Source: Terriglobia bacterium (GTDB lineage Bacteria; Acidobacteriota; Terriglobia; Terriglobales; Acidobacteriaceae). Taken from it: a stretch of 43,358 bases of DNA. This document shows positions 25,249 through 33,646 of the stretch, in pieces; the first letter of the stretch is position 1, and every line of letters begins with the position of its first letter. The notes below the pieces were generated by a model that saw only the letters and a program-made list of their open reading frames with translations, was not told the DNA's origin and searched no databases. The DNA lies in assembly GCA_020073285.1 (NCBI GenBank), contig JAIQFM010000009.1, positions 1-43,358 of the forward strand, given 5' to 3'. The position numbers were made by a program, and so were the translations under genes.

Positions 25249-25907
25249 TGGATATCCAGCTCGTCCGGTGCGCCATGGCGGCGCAGCAGCGACGGCAGGT
25301 TCTGCGAAAATGCGGAGCGCGGGATCACCATGTCGCAACCCGCCTCCATCGCCTTCACTTTCAGGTCGCCCTGCACGTGCGAAAGGAATCCGATGATGGT
25401 GGTGTCCTTCTTCAGTTCCTTCTTCAGCCGGGGAATGGTCGTCAGTGGCTTGGCGCCGGCGTTGTTGAGGTCGAAGATGATCAGCGACGGTTTGTCGTTG
25501 CCGTTCTGAGCCATCCGCTCCAGGATGTCCTTCTCCGTTTTGACGAACTCCACCTTGACGTTCAGCTTGCGCGACGTCTCCTGGATTTTGGCCAGGAAGA
25601 ACAGGTCGTCAATAAAGGCGAAGATACGCGGGGCGGCGTTCTCGTGCTGCTGCGGCAGCGGCTCCGGATCGGGTTGCAGATACTGCGTGCCGGCGGCCCG
25701 TTTCCCGGCAACATTGTTGCCCTGCAGCGCGGCACGGTAGCTGTGGTCCATGGGGTGCGTAAAGACGCCGCCGGGATTGTTCTGCTGCTGCTTATGCTGG
25801 CCTTTGCTGCCCTGGTATCCACCGGGGCGAGCTCCGGGGCCGCGACGGCCGCGGCGACGCTTTCCTTTCCCTCCATGGCCTGAGGGACGCTTCGGTCCAA
25901 AATTCAT
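25245..25907 (-). CDS. Receiver-like protein with a basic, Gly/Arg/Lys-rich N-terminal tail
   Basis: A 220-residue protein. Residues 1-45 are strongly basic and Gly-rich (KGKRRRGRRGPGARPGG, then QHKQQQNN), a composition seen in nucleic-acid-binding tails. Residues about 93-212 have the receiver fold: RIFAFIDDLFF (D100, D101), LIIFDLNNA with phosphoacceptor-position D146, GFLSHV (S176) and AGCDMVIPRSAF. The Lys that normally follows β5 is Arg here (R197), so phosphorylation may be altered or absent. There is no effector domain. I chose the ATG at 25907; an in-frame ATG at 25943 lacks support. A role as an RNA- or DNA-tethered pseudo-receiver is a guess. Confidence 0.75.
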   Translation of the reverse strand: MNFGPKRPSGHGGKGKRRRGRRGPGARPGGYQGSKGQHKQQQNNPGGVFTHPMDHSYRAALQGNNVAGKRAAGTQYLQPDPEPLPQQHENAAPRIFAFIDDLFFLAKIQETSRKLNVKVEFVKTEKDILERMAQNGNDKPSLIIFDLNNAGAKPLTTIPRLKKELKKDTTIIGFLSHVQGDLKVKAMEAGCDMVIPRSAFSQNLPSLLRRHGAPDELDIQ

Positions 25908-26503
25908 GATGCTCTCTTCAATCCCGCCGGGGAGCGGGAACATTATGTACGCTGAGCTGAATCACTCCGTCGGAGACGCCCACTGGTCACGCAATTTCCC
26001 GAGTGCCTTCACTCCGGGGTGCGGATGGAAAATCGTGAACTATTCTCGTCCGCATGACGCTTGGCAATTGCTGCGCGCGGACTGCGGCACGGGAGAGTGC
26101 CGCTCGGAAGCCGATATTGATACTAACCGCCGTCGCTGTGGAAACGCAAGCCCAATGCGAATGAGGGATAGTGTCTAAATTCTCTAGTACGACACTACCC
26201 TAGCGAAGCGCTCCGGGTTAGTGGCATAGCTGGGCCGAATGCTGTGGGAAGTATTCCAGGGGAGAAGGGTTGAATTCTAATCCCCGTAGGGCACAACAAC
26301 CTGAGCATGGCTTTCGCTCCCACGCGCCTGGAGCCTGCCGCCCGAGAAATGGCCGTCGAGTTCTTCGCGGTCGCGCTACAAAGTGAACGGCGCATGCGCC
26401 GGAGTTCACTAGTCCCAGAACTGACACCGAGAAGTGGATTTTAAATTCAACGCCCGTGCACGAATCCAGTAAGCCTTTATGATTGTGGTAGATTCGTCGG
26501 AGC
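25908..26503. other. Gene-poor 596-base region upstream of the tRNA
   Basis: No convincing gene. Items seen: an imperfect inverted repeat GGATAGTGTC/GACACTACCC (26166-26200, one mismatch), a perfect 14-base palindrome CGGCGCATGCGCCG (26388-26401), and an AT-richer stretch (26425-26500) before the tRNA. Short frames here have no family and no ribosome site. Confidence 0.5.
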
Positions 26504-26579
26504 GGGCCCGTAGCTCAGCGGTTAGAGCAGTGGACTCATAATCCATTGGTCCCAGGTTCAAATCCTGGCGGGCCCACCA
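26504..26579 (+). tRNA. tRNA with CAT anticodon, probably tRNA-Ile2
   Basis: 76 bases folding as a full cloverleaf: acceptor GGGCCCG/CGGGCCC, D-arm GCTC/GAGC, anticodon stem GTGGA/TCCAT with loop CTCATAA (anticodon CAT), variable loop TGGTC, T-arm CCAGG/CCTGG with TTCAAAT, and an encoded ACCA end. The short D-loop (AGCGGTTAGA) resembles tRNA-Ile2, whose C34 is changed to lysidine to read ATA; an elongator tRNA-Met is the alternative. Confidence 0.95.
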
Positions 26580-26637
26580 AAAGGATCAATCGCTTACACG
26601 AGTGGCCATTTTTGAATTTTGCCGGAAAGAGCCGCTA

Positions 26638-26674
26638 AATCCATTGGTCTCGGGTCCAAATCCTAACGAGCCCA
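26638..26674 (+). pseudogene. Decayed copy of the tRNA 3' half
   Basis: Aligns without gaps to tRNA positions 26540-26576, 98 bases upstream. 31 of 37 bases match and all six differences are transitions. Pairing in the T-stem and acceptor is broken, so it is not a working tRNA. This is the pattern left by integration at, or partial duplication of, a tRNA 3' end. Confidence 0.75.
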
Positions 26675-26926
26675 TCGCTCTTCAATCAGTTACAGGGGTT
26701 GTATTTTTGGGTATGCCGCGAGAATTTCTTGGCCCACTACGCTTCCGTCGCGTTGCTGGGCCCGGGCTCAGTGCGGCACGCACGATCGAGCTGGCCGATT
26801 TTGGAGGTTCCCGATGTCGGCTGCTTAGAAACTCTACACTGCGTCGAGGTGCCAGTGCGTCTGCACCAGTTACTGTCCCTTCTCTCGCCGACCCTAAAAG
26901 GCATAGCGGGGCCGCAGTTAATTCGA

Positions 26927-27045
26927 GCTAGGAGCGTGTCTGACTAACGGAAAATCGCGGATCGCAACCACAAGCAATTGTGGTTCGCCATTCAGATCAC
27001 CGCAATATATGACCGCAAAATTGATTACTCGGTCACGCTCCTAGC
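26927..27045. repeat. 12-bp inverted repeat bracketing the end of the left cassette
   Basis: GCTAGGAGCGTG (26927-26938) and CACGCTCCTAGC (27034-27045) are perfect inverse copies 95 bases apart. The second includes the stop codon of the sialidase-like gene (27041-27043). It may be a long terminator stem or the ends of a small element. Confidence 0.6.
26966..26985 (-). terminator. Possible terminator hairpin after the left sialidase-like gene
   Basis: AACCACAA and TTGTGGTT form an 8-bp stem with a GCAA loop, 55 bases past the stop on the minus strand. A short T run (ATTTTCC) follows about 15 bases later, so intrinsic termination is possible but not strong. Confidence 0.45.
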
Positions 27046-28975
27046 GGTTGGCAGTCGACGACGACGCTACGGTTTCCTTGGCGAATACCTTCGCTTTAAT
27101 ATTGGCAAAACTTACCGCATAGCGCGACTCCACCACCGGATGAAACAATTTAGGATCCGACAGGCGAACTTGGATAGGCTTCGGCCTCGACCTTGCGCCC
27201 GGAGCGAGCGCATCGTGGTCCAGCAGTGAGCTGAAATCCAGAACGGCTCCGCTCCTTTTGAGCTGGTTATCAGAATTGAGGATCTGCGGCATGCCGACTG
27301 TCGATTCGATAGATAGCACCTTCACCCTCATCGGCCCCTTCAATGTCTTCTCCGATTTATTGATCACGTAGGCTTCAGCAGAAACCGTTCCCGCGCCTGC
27401 ATCATAGCGGCAGTTTTCAAATTCCAACATGACCAGGTCGGTCACGTCTGCTAGATCGTCAAGATCAACCGAGCCGTGGTGTCGCGCCCGGCCCTCCACC
27501 GAAACAGTCGCCGTCCACACTTGCGGTATACCGGTGCGGTTATCGATCCAAAATGGATGGAACCGGCCACTGGAGTCCGCCGCCAGTCCAGCCGTATCAC
27601 CGCCCATGAACCAGAAGGCGCTAAGATAGATCTGGCTGTCCAGAACAGCGCCGCCGGCAGCAGGCGATCCGCCGGGGTGAGTCTCTGTGTCCAAAACGGG
27701 GAGGCGAGCCGGATCCAGGGACTGGGGCGCTTCGGAGACCTTGACGCTGGGCAGGAACGTGTCACCACCATCCATCGAGGCTGCAAAGCGAACCCACCAG
27801 CCGTTATTGTCAGGGCTATCGCGCCGGTCGTACCACATGATGCCTACGACGCCGGCGGAATTTACGGCCACTTCAGGCATGGTGTGATCCGGGCCACCGC
27901 CTGCATTCGCAGGCCACCAATCGTCATTCACGACAAGCGGCTTGGACCACGTTTTTCCCTTGTCGGAGGACGAAACCAGCAGCACCTCGCCGCGGCCCGA
28001 ACGCAGGTCAGCCCAAACTATGTAGACCCGATCTTGGAATGGGCCCTGGCTCTGGTCGACAGCAACCGAGGGCATGTCGGAGATCGTGCCATAGAACCGA
28101 AGATACCAATCACTAGCTATCACAGCATCTGAGAAGCTTTGCCCTCCGTCAGCGGAAGTCACTACCTTTAGCGACGCATTCGATTCTCCGGGCTTGTTTT
28201 CAGGTATCCCGAAAGAACCGCCCTCCCGCCAAAAGCTCTTGATCTCTGCATAGGGCGAAAGCAACGTCCCGTCCGAGAGAACAACGCCGTTGCCGGATCC
28301 AATCAGGTGATGGTTGTTGGTCGACGCTAACCTTACAGGCTCTTCGAAGGTCTGCCCGCCGTCAAGGGATCGAAAAACGGTTTCCACCGAGAGGCTGCGC
28401 TTGTCGTCGAGCGGCTTCATCCCGGCGATTCCAGTCAAGTAAACGCGGCCCTTGTACTTCGGAGATCCATTGTCAACAGTTAGAAAGTCACGGTCGATAA
28501 TTGGCAATACCGTAGGCTGCAGCCAGGTTTTGCCGCCATCGTTGGAGCGGTAGACCCACGTCTTTGACCTGGACTTGCCCGACGGCTTTGGCTGAGCCTG
28601 CGTATCTGCTGGGAACCCGAAAGCGGCGAAGTAGGCAGTGCCGTCCGCTCCGAAGATACACGAAGGATCGCGCGAGATCAGGCCCGGACCTATCTCGAGC
28701 GTCGGTTCCCAGCTCTTGCCTCCATCGCCGGAGACATACACCACGGTCTTGTGGTCTACAGGGCTTCGCTCTTTTTCCGCAGGCGCAATGATCGAGCACC
28801 CGATTAGACGCTCGGGATGCGTAGGGTCGGTGGCGACTTGCGTCTCGTAGTGCTGGCGATCGGGATACACCTTGCTTACGTGGACATTCGGCCCCACCGC
28901 GATGTTTTGGGCCGATATCGCCAACCCGCCACAGAGCAAATAGCCACCGAACAGGACGGTCAGCTTGCCACGCAT
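27041..28975 (-). CDS. Secreted sialidase-fold (BNR/Asp-box) protein, left cassette
   Basis: A 644-residue exported protein with a signal peptide (about 1-22, ending LAISAQ). Six Asp-boxes mark a sialidase-like six-bladed propeller: SGDGGKSW, SNDGGKTW, SLDGGQTF, SADGGQSF, SSDKGKTW and SMDGGDTF. The motifs IVWADLRSGRGEVLL and GIMWYDRRD are shared with its paralogue at 39968-41899. A C-terminal β domain (about 500-644) follows the propeller. True exo-sialidases need an Arg triad, a Tyr/Glu pair and an Asp; I cannot assign them by eye, so binding is as likely as catalysis. GAGGAGG lies four bases before the ATG, and the receptor gene ends 29 bases upstream, so the two are probably co-transcribed. 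It ends the left cassette; a hairpin follows. Confidence 0.85.
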   Translation of the reverse strand: MRGKLTVLFGGYLLCGGLAISAQNIAVGPNVHVSKVYPDRQHYETQVATDPTHPERLIGCSIIAPAEKERSPVDHKTVVYVSGDGGKSWEPTLEIGPGLISRDPSCIFGADGTAYFAAFGFPADTQAQPKPSGKSRSKTWVYRSNDGGKTWLQPTVLPIIDRDFLTVDNGSPKYKGRVYLTGIAGMKPLDDKRSLSVETVFRSLDGGQTFEEPVRLASTNNHHLIGSGNGVVLSDGTLLSPYAEIKSFWREGGSFGIPENKPGESNASLKVVTSADGGQSFSDAVIASDWYLRFYGTISDMPSVAVDQSQGPFQDRVYIVWADLRSGRGEVLLVSSSDKGKTWSKPLVVNDDWWPANAGGGPDHTMPEVAVNSAGVVGIMWYDRRDSPDNNGWWVRFAASMDGGDTFLPSVKVSEAPQSLDPARLPVLDTETHPGGSPAAGGAVLDSQIYLSAFWFMGGDTAGLAADSSGRFHPFWIDNRTGIPQVWTATVSVEGRARHHGSVDLDDLADVTDLVMLEFENCRYDAGAGTVSAEAYVINKSEKTLKGPMRVKVLSIESTVGMPQILNSDNQLKRSGAVLDFSSLLDHDALAPGARSRPKPIQVRLSDPKLFHPVVESRYAVSFANIKAKVFAKETVASSSTANR

Positions 28976-29004
28976 TTCTCCTCCTCAGAAAACTGCACTG
29001 GGCG

Positions 29005-32000
29005 TCAGAACCGAAGGCGGAGTGCAAGTTGAATCGAGCGAGGTCCACCGATCTGATATAGCGGGCTGAAACCACCCGATACCCCGCCGCTACCGAGACT
29101 TCTGCCCAGCATCGCGGTTGATTGCCCAAACAATCCACTGGCTAGGCTGTTCACGGGATCACCGAAGTTAGGATGATTGAGGATATTAAAAAAGTCGGCT
29201 CGGAACTGAAGGTTCAAACGATCCGAGATGGGAAACTGCCGACGCAGTGCGAAATCCACCTGTAAAACGGAGAATGACCGCAGCGCATTACGCCCCAGCG
29301 TGCCCTGCCGGATCGGCGTCGCTGGAGGAATCGCGAAGGCCGCGCGATTAAATTCCCTCCCTCCCGGGAAACTGGGGTCGTAAATATAAAGGGGCACACT
29401 TGCAATCAGGTCTGGACGGATGTTTTGGCGACTGCCATCAGCAAGCGTAACGGTCCGCGCGATAAGGTTGACAGGAGTAGCCGAGCGGGCTGAGGTCACG
29501 GTATCGATCGACCAGTCGCCAAGAACGGCTTTGGCAAATCCACCGGCCGACGGAGACGGGATGTTGTAGGAGACGGCGGTGCTGAATGAGTGCCGCACGT
29601 CGAAATCGGACGGGCCCCGGGCTCGATCGAGATCGATATAGTCAGTGGACGCGTCGTCGATCGAATGCGACCAAGTGTAGGACGCCAGCACTTGCAAGCC
29701 TCGTGAGAGACGGCGGTTATACTGAAGCTGCAACGCATCATAATCGGAGGTAGCACTGTTATCGGTGATGCGAACGGAAGCGAACTGTGGGTTTGGATTC
29801 GATAACATCACCTGATGCAGCAATCGGCGTCCAGCGGCACCTATGTAGGTGGCGGAGATGGCCTGGCTAGCAGTCAGGGATTGCTCCATCGCAACGCTCC
29901 ACTGATAGACGCGAGGGAGCTTCAGGTTAGGGTAGGCAGTAATCGAGGCGCCGGACGGCGTGAGATTGAATGCAGGAGGCGTTGCAGTAGGTATGTCCGG
30001 CGGATATGGCACGTTGGCCAGAATCTTGGCTGTCGCGTAGGGAAAGCCGTTAGCGGCCGTGGCACTTGTCCCAGTCCCCAGGTCATAGAAGATGCCAAAG
30101 CCAGCGCGCAGCACCGTCGCTCTGGCTTGGTTGTCGGTAAGCCGGTACGCAACGCCGACTCGTGGAGCGAAGTTGCCGTATGTCGTCCGCCAAAGAGGCG
30201 TGCCTCGCGGTGCAAGTGTCAGAGTCGCAGGATTGCCTAGGCCTTGCGCTGTGTATAAGGCTTTATCGTCCTGTCCGCTGGGGGGCGGATTTACATCCCA
30301 TCGAACACCGTAAGTCAAGCTAAGCCTAGGTACGACTTTCCAGCTATCCTGGAAGTAGGCAGACCAATTGTTAAACACAAGATCCACCGGTTGCCTTCCT
30401 TGGATGACAACAGATATGGCTTTTCCCGTTGGAGCCGTGTTGATACTTACAAATCCCTGCTCACTATAGCTAAACGGGTTGCTGGATGGAGAGAGTCGCC
30501 GATAGTCAATCCCGACCTTCAGCCGGTGCGTCCCGATATTTGCGGAAAAATTGTTAACGATATCGAATTGACGTTGGACATTTGCCAAGGGCGTTCCTAT
30601 GGCGTAGGACGCAAAAATCGACGTGCCCAGATTGTTGAACGTCCCAAATACTCCGGAAGCACTATCGCGTAGAGCGAAGGGAGGAAAGAAGGCCGAATCC
30701 GGAATGACTACCGCACCTCCGAAATCGTCAATATCCCGGAGGAGGTTCCCCTTCGACCTGCTCCAATTGGCACGGAACTCATTGTCAAGAGTTGGGCTGA
30801 TGGTCCACGTTGCACCGCCCGTCAGCGTCTGCGTTGTAAAGCTGGCTCTGTTTATGGTGTTGAGGCTGGCCCCTTGCGCTCCCCGCTGAATATTGTCGGA
30901 CGGAGCATGATTGTAGCGGGCGAACAGCGCCAGCTTCTGCCCCACGACATGGTCCACACGGATGCTCACCGCATCCAAGGTCGACGGATCGGAATGACTG
31001 GCCGCAAAACCGGCGGCCCCCGTGGCAACACCTCCGATTATTCTGTCTGGCCCGTTGGGGATAGGGAACGCATTCAGGAAGGGCTGCAATTGTGGTGCGG
31101 CGGTCTGGCGGAACGTCATTGAGGGGACATCGACCAGGCCGGTTTGAGGGAGGCGCAGTCGCAGGCCTTCATAGGAGAAGAAGAAAAAAGTGCGATCATG
31201 ACCATCATAGAGATGCGGAATGATGATCGGGCCTCCAAGAGCTCCTCCAAAGTCATTCTGTCTGAGGGCCGACTTTCGCAGACCAAGGCTGTCATTAAAC
31301 CAGTCGTTAGCATCGAAAACGTCGTTTCGGAAGTAATCGAACAACGTCCCATGGAACCCATTCGTCCCAGACCTGGTTACAATCTGTACCTGCCCGCCGG
31401 GCGTACGGCCGAATTCGGGAGCATAGACGGAAGTCTGTACTTTGAACTCCTGTAAGGCGTCGATGGAGACGAGATTGTTAAAGCCGCCACCGGCGCTGAC
31501 AGCCGGCAGTGCACCGCCGCCCGATTGCTCCAGTGCACCGAATTGACTCGCGCCGAAATTTGCACTAACACCATCGACAGAGAAGTAATTGGCGTCGGTC
31601 CTCTGACCGTTAACACTGAATTGCCCCTCGTTGCCAAAGCTGGTTTTCGTAGTAACCACTCCGGGGGTGAGTGCGATCAGACTTTGGAAGCTTCTGCCGT
31701 TCAGAGGCATGTTCTCCACGAACTGCCGATCCACGACGGTTCCCACTGCCGCCGACTCGGTGTTTACCAGTGGCACGCCACCTGGGACGGTCACGGTTTC
31801 CGATGCCGCTCCAATCTGTAGCGTGAAATTGACGGCGCGAGCATCCAACACGTTCAGAATGATGTCAGGTTTGATCAGGGTCTTAAACCCGGGCGCGGAA
31901 ACCTGAATGCGATAACGTCCCGGCGGCAGGTTCGGCAGCGAATAGACGCCTCCGCTGTTGGTCGTGGCCGAGTAGGCAATATTCGTGCCGTCGTTGATGG

Positions 32001-32151
32001 CCATTACAGAAGCGCCGACGATCACCGCGTTGGAACCGTCCACTACAAGGCCATTCGCAGTGGCATTCGTCGATTGCGCGGAAGCCGAACACGCCACCAG
32101 TACGACAGCGGCCACACACCAGCACAGCAAAGACGCTCGCTGAATTCTCAC
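29005..32151 (-). CDS. Oar-like TonB-dependent receptor with regulatory-like domain, left cassette
   Basis: A 1048-residue outer-membrane protein. Signal peptide about 1-26; N-terminal carboxypeptidase-regulatory-like β domain (about 28-115, LPPGRYRIQVSAPGFKTL); plug domain with VVDRQFVENMPLNGRSF and NGQRTDANYFSVDGVSANFG; then a long β-barrel ending FRADFFNILNHPNFGDP and a final LRLRF with C-terminal Phe, as expected for BAM insertion. It probably imports or binds a large substrate; none can be named. GTG at 32151 has GGGGTGG ahead. Sampled rows of the gene are 42-53% GC, well below the right-hand paralogue. The gene lies downstream of the sigma/anti-sigma pair after a 177-base gap with dyad elements. 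Confidence 0.9.
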   Translation of the reverse strand: MRIQRASLLCWCVAAVVLVACSASAQSTNATANGLVVDGSNAVIVGASVMAINDGTNIAYSATTNSGGVYSLPNLPPGRYRIQVSAPGFKTLIKPDIILNVLDARAVNFTLQIGAASETVTVPGGVPLVNTESAAVGTVVDRQFVENMPLNGRSFQSLIALTPGVVTTKTSFGNEGQFSVNGQRTDANYFSVDGVSANFGASQFGALEQSGGGALPAVSAGGGFNNLVSIDALQEFKVQTSVYAPEFGRTPGGQVQIVTRSGTNGFHGTLFDYFRNDVFDANDWFNDSLGLRKSALRQNDFGGALGGPIIIPHLYDGHDRTFFFFSYEGLRLRLPQTGLVDVPSMTFRQTAAPQLQPFLNAFPIPNGPDRIIGGVATGAAGFAASHSDPSTLDAVSIRVDHVVGQKLALFARYNHAPSDNIQRGAQGASLNTINRASFTTQTLTGGATWTISPTLDNEFRANWSRSKGNLLRDIDDFGGAVVIPDSAFFPPFALRDSASGVFGTFNNLGTSIFASYAIGTPLANVQRQFDIVNNFSANIGTHRLKVGIDYRRLSPSSNPFSYSEQGFVSINTAPTGKAISVVIQGRQPVDLVFNNWSAYFQDSWKVVPRLSLTYGVRWDVNPPPSGQDDKALYTAQGLGNPATLTLAPRGTPLWRTTYGNFAPRVGVAYRLTDNQARATVLRAGFGIFYDLGTGTSATAANGFPYATAKILANVPYPPDIPTATPPAFNLTPSGASITAYPNLKLPRVYQWSVAMEQSLTASQAISATYIGAAGRRLLHQVMLSNPNPQFASVRITDNSATSDYDALQLQYNRRLSRGLQVLASYTWSHSIDDASTDYIDLDRARGPSDFDVRHSFSTAVSYNIPSPSAGGFAKAVLGDWSIDTVTSARSATPVNLIARTVTLADGSRQNIRPDLIASVPLYIYDPSFPGGREFNRAAFAIPPATPIRQGTLGRNALRSFSVLQVDFALRRQFPISDRLNLQFRADFFNILNHPNFGDPVNSLASGLFGQSTAMLGRSLGSGGVSGGFSPLYQIGGPRSIQLALRLRF

Positions 32152-32224
32152 GTGCCACCCCTTGAGTCAGGTTCTCTTTGCTGGTTATACGAATGCCAGC
32201 TTGCATTTCTACCAAAACAAAACT

Positions 32225-32254
32225 GACAAGTTGTCGACAGGAAATCAATTTCCT
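32225..32254. promoter_or_regulatory. Cluster of dyad elements upstream of the left receptor gene
   Basis: Overlapping dyads: GACAAGTTGTC (32225-32235), TGTCGACA (32232-32239) and AGGAAAT-ca-ATTTCCT (32239-32254). They sit 74-103 bases before the receptor GTG, between it and the anti-sigma gene. They could be operators or part of an mRNA structure; the sigma dependence of any promoter here is unknown. Confidence 0.4.
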
Positions 32255-32328
32255 CGCTGAGGGAGGCCCGGAAGGCACAAGCAGGGGTGGGACTCTGAAG
32301 GCCGGTTGGCGGCTAGCCGAAAATGCGT

Positions 32329-33615
32329 CTACGGATGATTTGGCTCGACCTTCAGATAGGCGAATAGCAGAGGCTTGCCGCTGGGCTTTGCGCTGCCGCC
32401 CTTTGGTTCGACGGTCACAAAAACAGCATCAATCCGTGCCAGCGCCTTCGGGTCATCGAATTTCACTACCCAGCGCCGATTCGAGGAGCTATCCAGGTAG
32501 AGGATCCCGAGCGGCAAGGCCTGCTGGAAGTCTGGCCCGCGGCGTCCCCAGGCTTGGAACGTGTTTGCCCTGTGGAGACCCGGCCGGCGGTCGAGGTCGT
32601 AGGCGTAGAAGATCAGCGACTTGCCCTTGGTGTAAAACACGCGCCCGAAGGGCTGCTGCGTCTCCCCGTTGCGGCCAACGTCGGTAACTTCGGCCACGTA
32701 CAGCTCGCGCGCGCCGATCAGGTCACGGATGTCACGATCATGCGCCAGCAGATCCTGCTGTTGCTGGATCGCTTGGTCGCGATTCTTCAGCACGCCCGAG
32801 AACTCGTCCAGCCGCTTTTGCAAGCTCGCGACCTGGACGAGGTCGGCCGCACGCTGGTCGCGAGCAGTCTGCAGATCTCGCTGCACTGCTTCGAGCGAAG
32901 CTTGCGCTTCGCTGAGCTTATGACCGACCTCCGCGCGCACGGCCTCAGAAGCAATCCGCCGGCTCTCCGCACCCTCGAATGCTGCCGTGAGCGTCTGCAG
33001 TCTCTGCTTGAGTGCGGCAATCTCTTCGATCCGCGATTTGACGTCGGCCGACAATCTGCCGATCGCCTGACCGCCTTCCTGGAGCCTGGCTTGCAGCATA
33101 TCGCGATCAGTCGAGAGATGCGCGATCTGGGATTGCAACGAACCGGCCTTCGCTTGTGCCTGTTTCAGCCTGGGCTCCTCACCGAGGATCGCCTTTTGCT
33201 GTCCCAACCGATACGAGTAGAGACCTACCGATCCTGCCAGGACCAACGCCGCCGCGATGGGAAGCAGAATTCGCACGAGCCGGCCCGAAGTAATAATCGA
33301 CGCTCGCTCGCTGTGACCCGTATTGATTGGAGTATCGACCCGCTGTCTCGAAATGATTTCGTTCTCGATTCGCGCCAACAATCGCTGTTGAGTGCGCTCG
33401 GGTGCGGGCGTCGGTTCGTCGGCATTCGGAAGAGCGGCAAACTCGGGAGCCAATGCGGGAAGGCCCATGGAAGCGATCTGCTGAAACTCCTCAAGCGCCC
33501 GGCGACAGTGATCGCAGCCTTCCAAATGCTTGTCGAGCCGCTTGAGCTGCTCGTCCGAAAGGCCGCCTGCAATGTAACAGGCGCCCAACTCCACGAATTC
33601 TTCGTGCTCACTCAT
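32329..33615 (-). CDS. Zinc-finger transmembrane anti-sigma factor, left cassette
   Basis: A 428-residue membrane-bound anti-sigma factor that should hold the adjacent ECF sigma. An N-terminal zinc-binding anti-sigma domain has C13, H30, C34 and C37 (H-x3-C-x2-C) in KHLEGCDHCRRALEEF. A transmembrane helix follows at about 110-130 (LLPIAAALVLAGSVGLYSY), then a coiled coil of about 160 residues (RDMLQARLQEGGQAIGRL) and a C-terminal domain (about 290-428) with GRVFYTKGKSLIFYAYDL and VTVEPKGGSAKPSGKPLL, which resembles RskA-type anti-sigma C-terminal domains. I chose the ATG at 33615 because it aligns with the paralogue; an in-frame ATG at 33672 has a better ribosome site but overlaps the sigma gene by 26 bases. 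Confidence 0.82.
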   Translation of the reverse strand: MSEHEEFVELGACYIAGGLSDEQLKRLDKHLEGCDHCRRALEEFQQIASMGLPALAPEFAALPNADEPTPAPERTQQRLLARIENEIISRQRVDTPINTGHSERASIITSGRLVRILLPIAAALVLAGSVGLYSYRLGQQKAILGEEPRLKQAQAKAGSLQSQIAHLSTDRDMLQARLQEGGQAIGRLSADVKSRIEEIAALKQRLQTLTAAFEGAESRRIASEAVRAEVGHKLSEAQASLEAVQRDLQTARDQRAADLVQVASLQKRLDEFSGVLKNRDQAIQQQQDLLAHDRDIRDLIGARELYVAEVTDVGRNGETQQPFGRVFYTKGKSLIFYAYDLDRRPGLHRANTFQAWGRRGPDFQQALPLGILYLDSSSNRRWVVKFDDPKALARIDAVFVTVEPKGGSAKPSGKPLLFAYLKVEPNHP

Positions 33616-33646
33616 TGACGCCGCCGGTCCCAGATGCGCCTGCGCA

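Larger units (their letters stand above)
26580..27040. other. 461-base region between the tRNA and the left cassette
   Basis: No supported gene. It contains the decayed tRNA fragment (26638-26674), a hairpin (26966-26985) and one arm of a long-range inverted repeat (26927-26938). Two plus-strand frames (26602-26931 and 26699-26947) have no family, site or composition to support them. GC in 26941-27000 is about half, below that of most of the window. Confidence 0.5.

Noticed and set aside
26638-26674. A second tRNA gene
   Set aside because: Only the 3' half is present and the stems are broken by six transitions.
26602-26947. Two plus-strand frames between the tRNA and the left cassette
   Set aside because: No family, no ribosome site, and the first frame includes the decayed tRNA copy.
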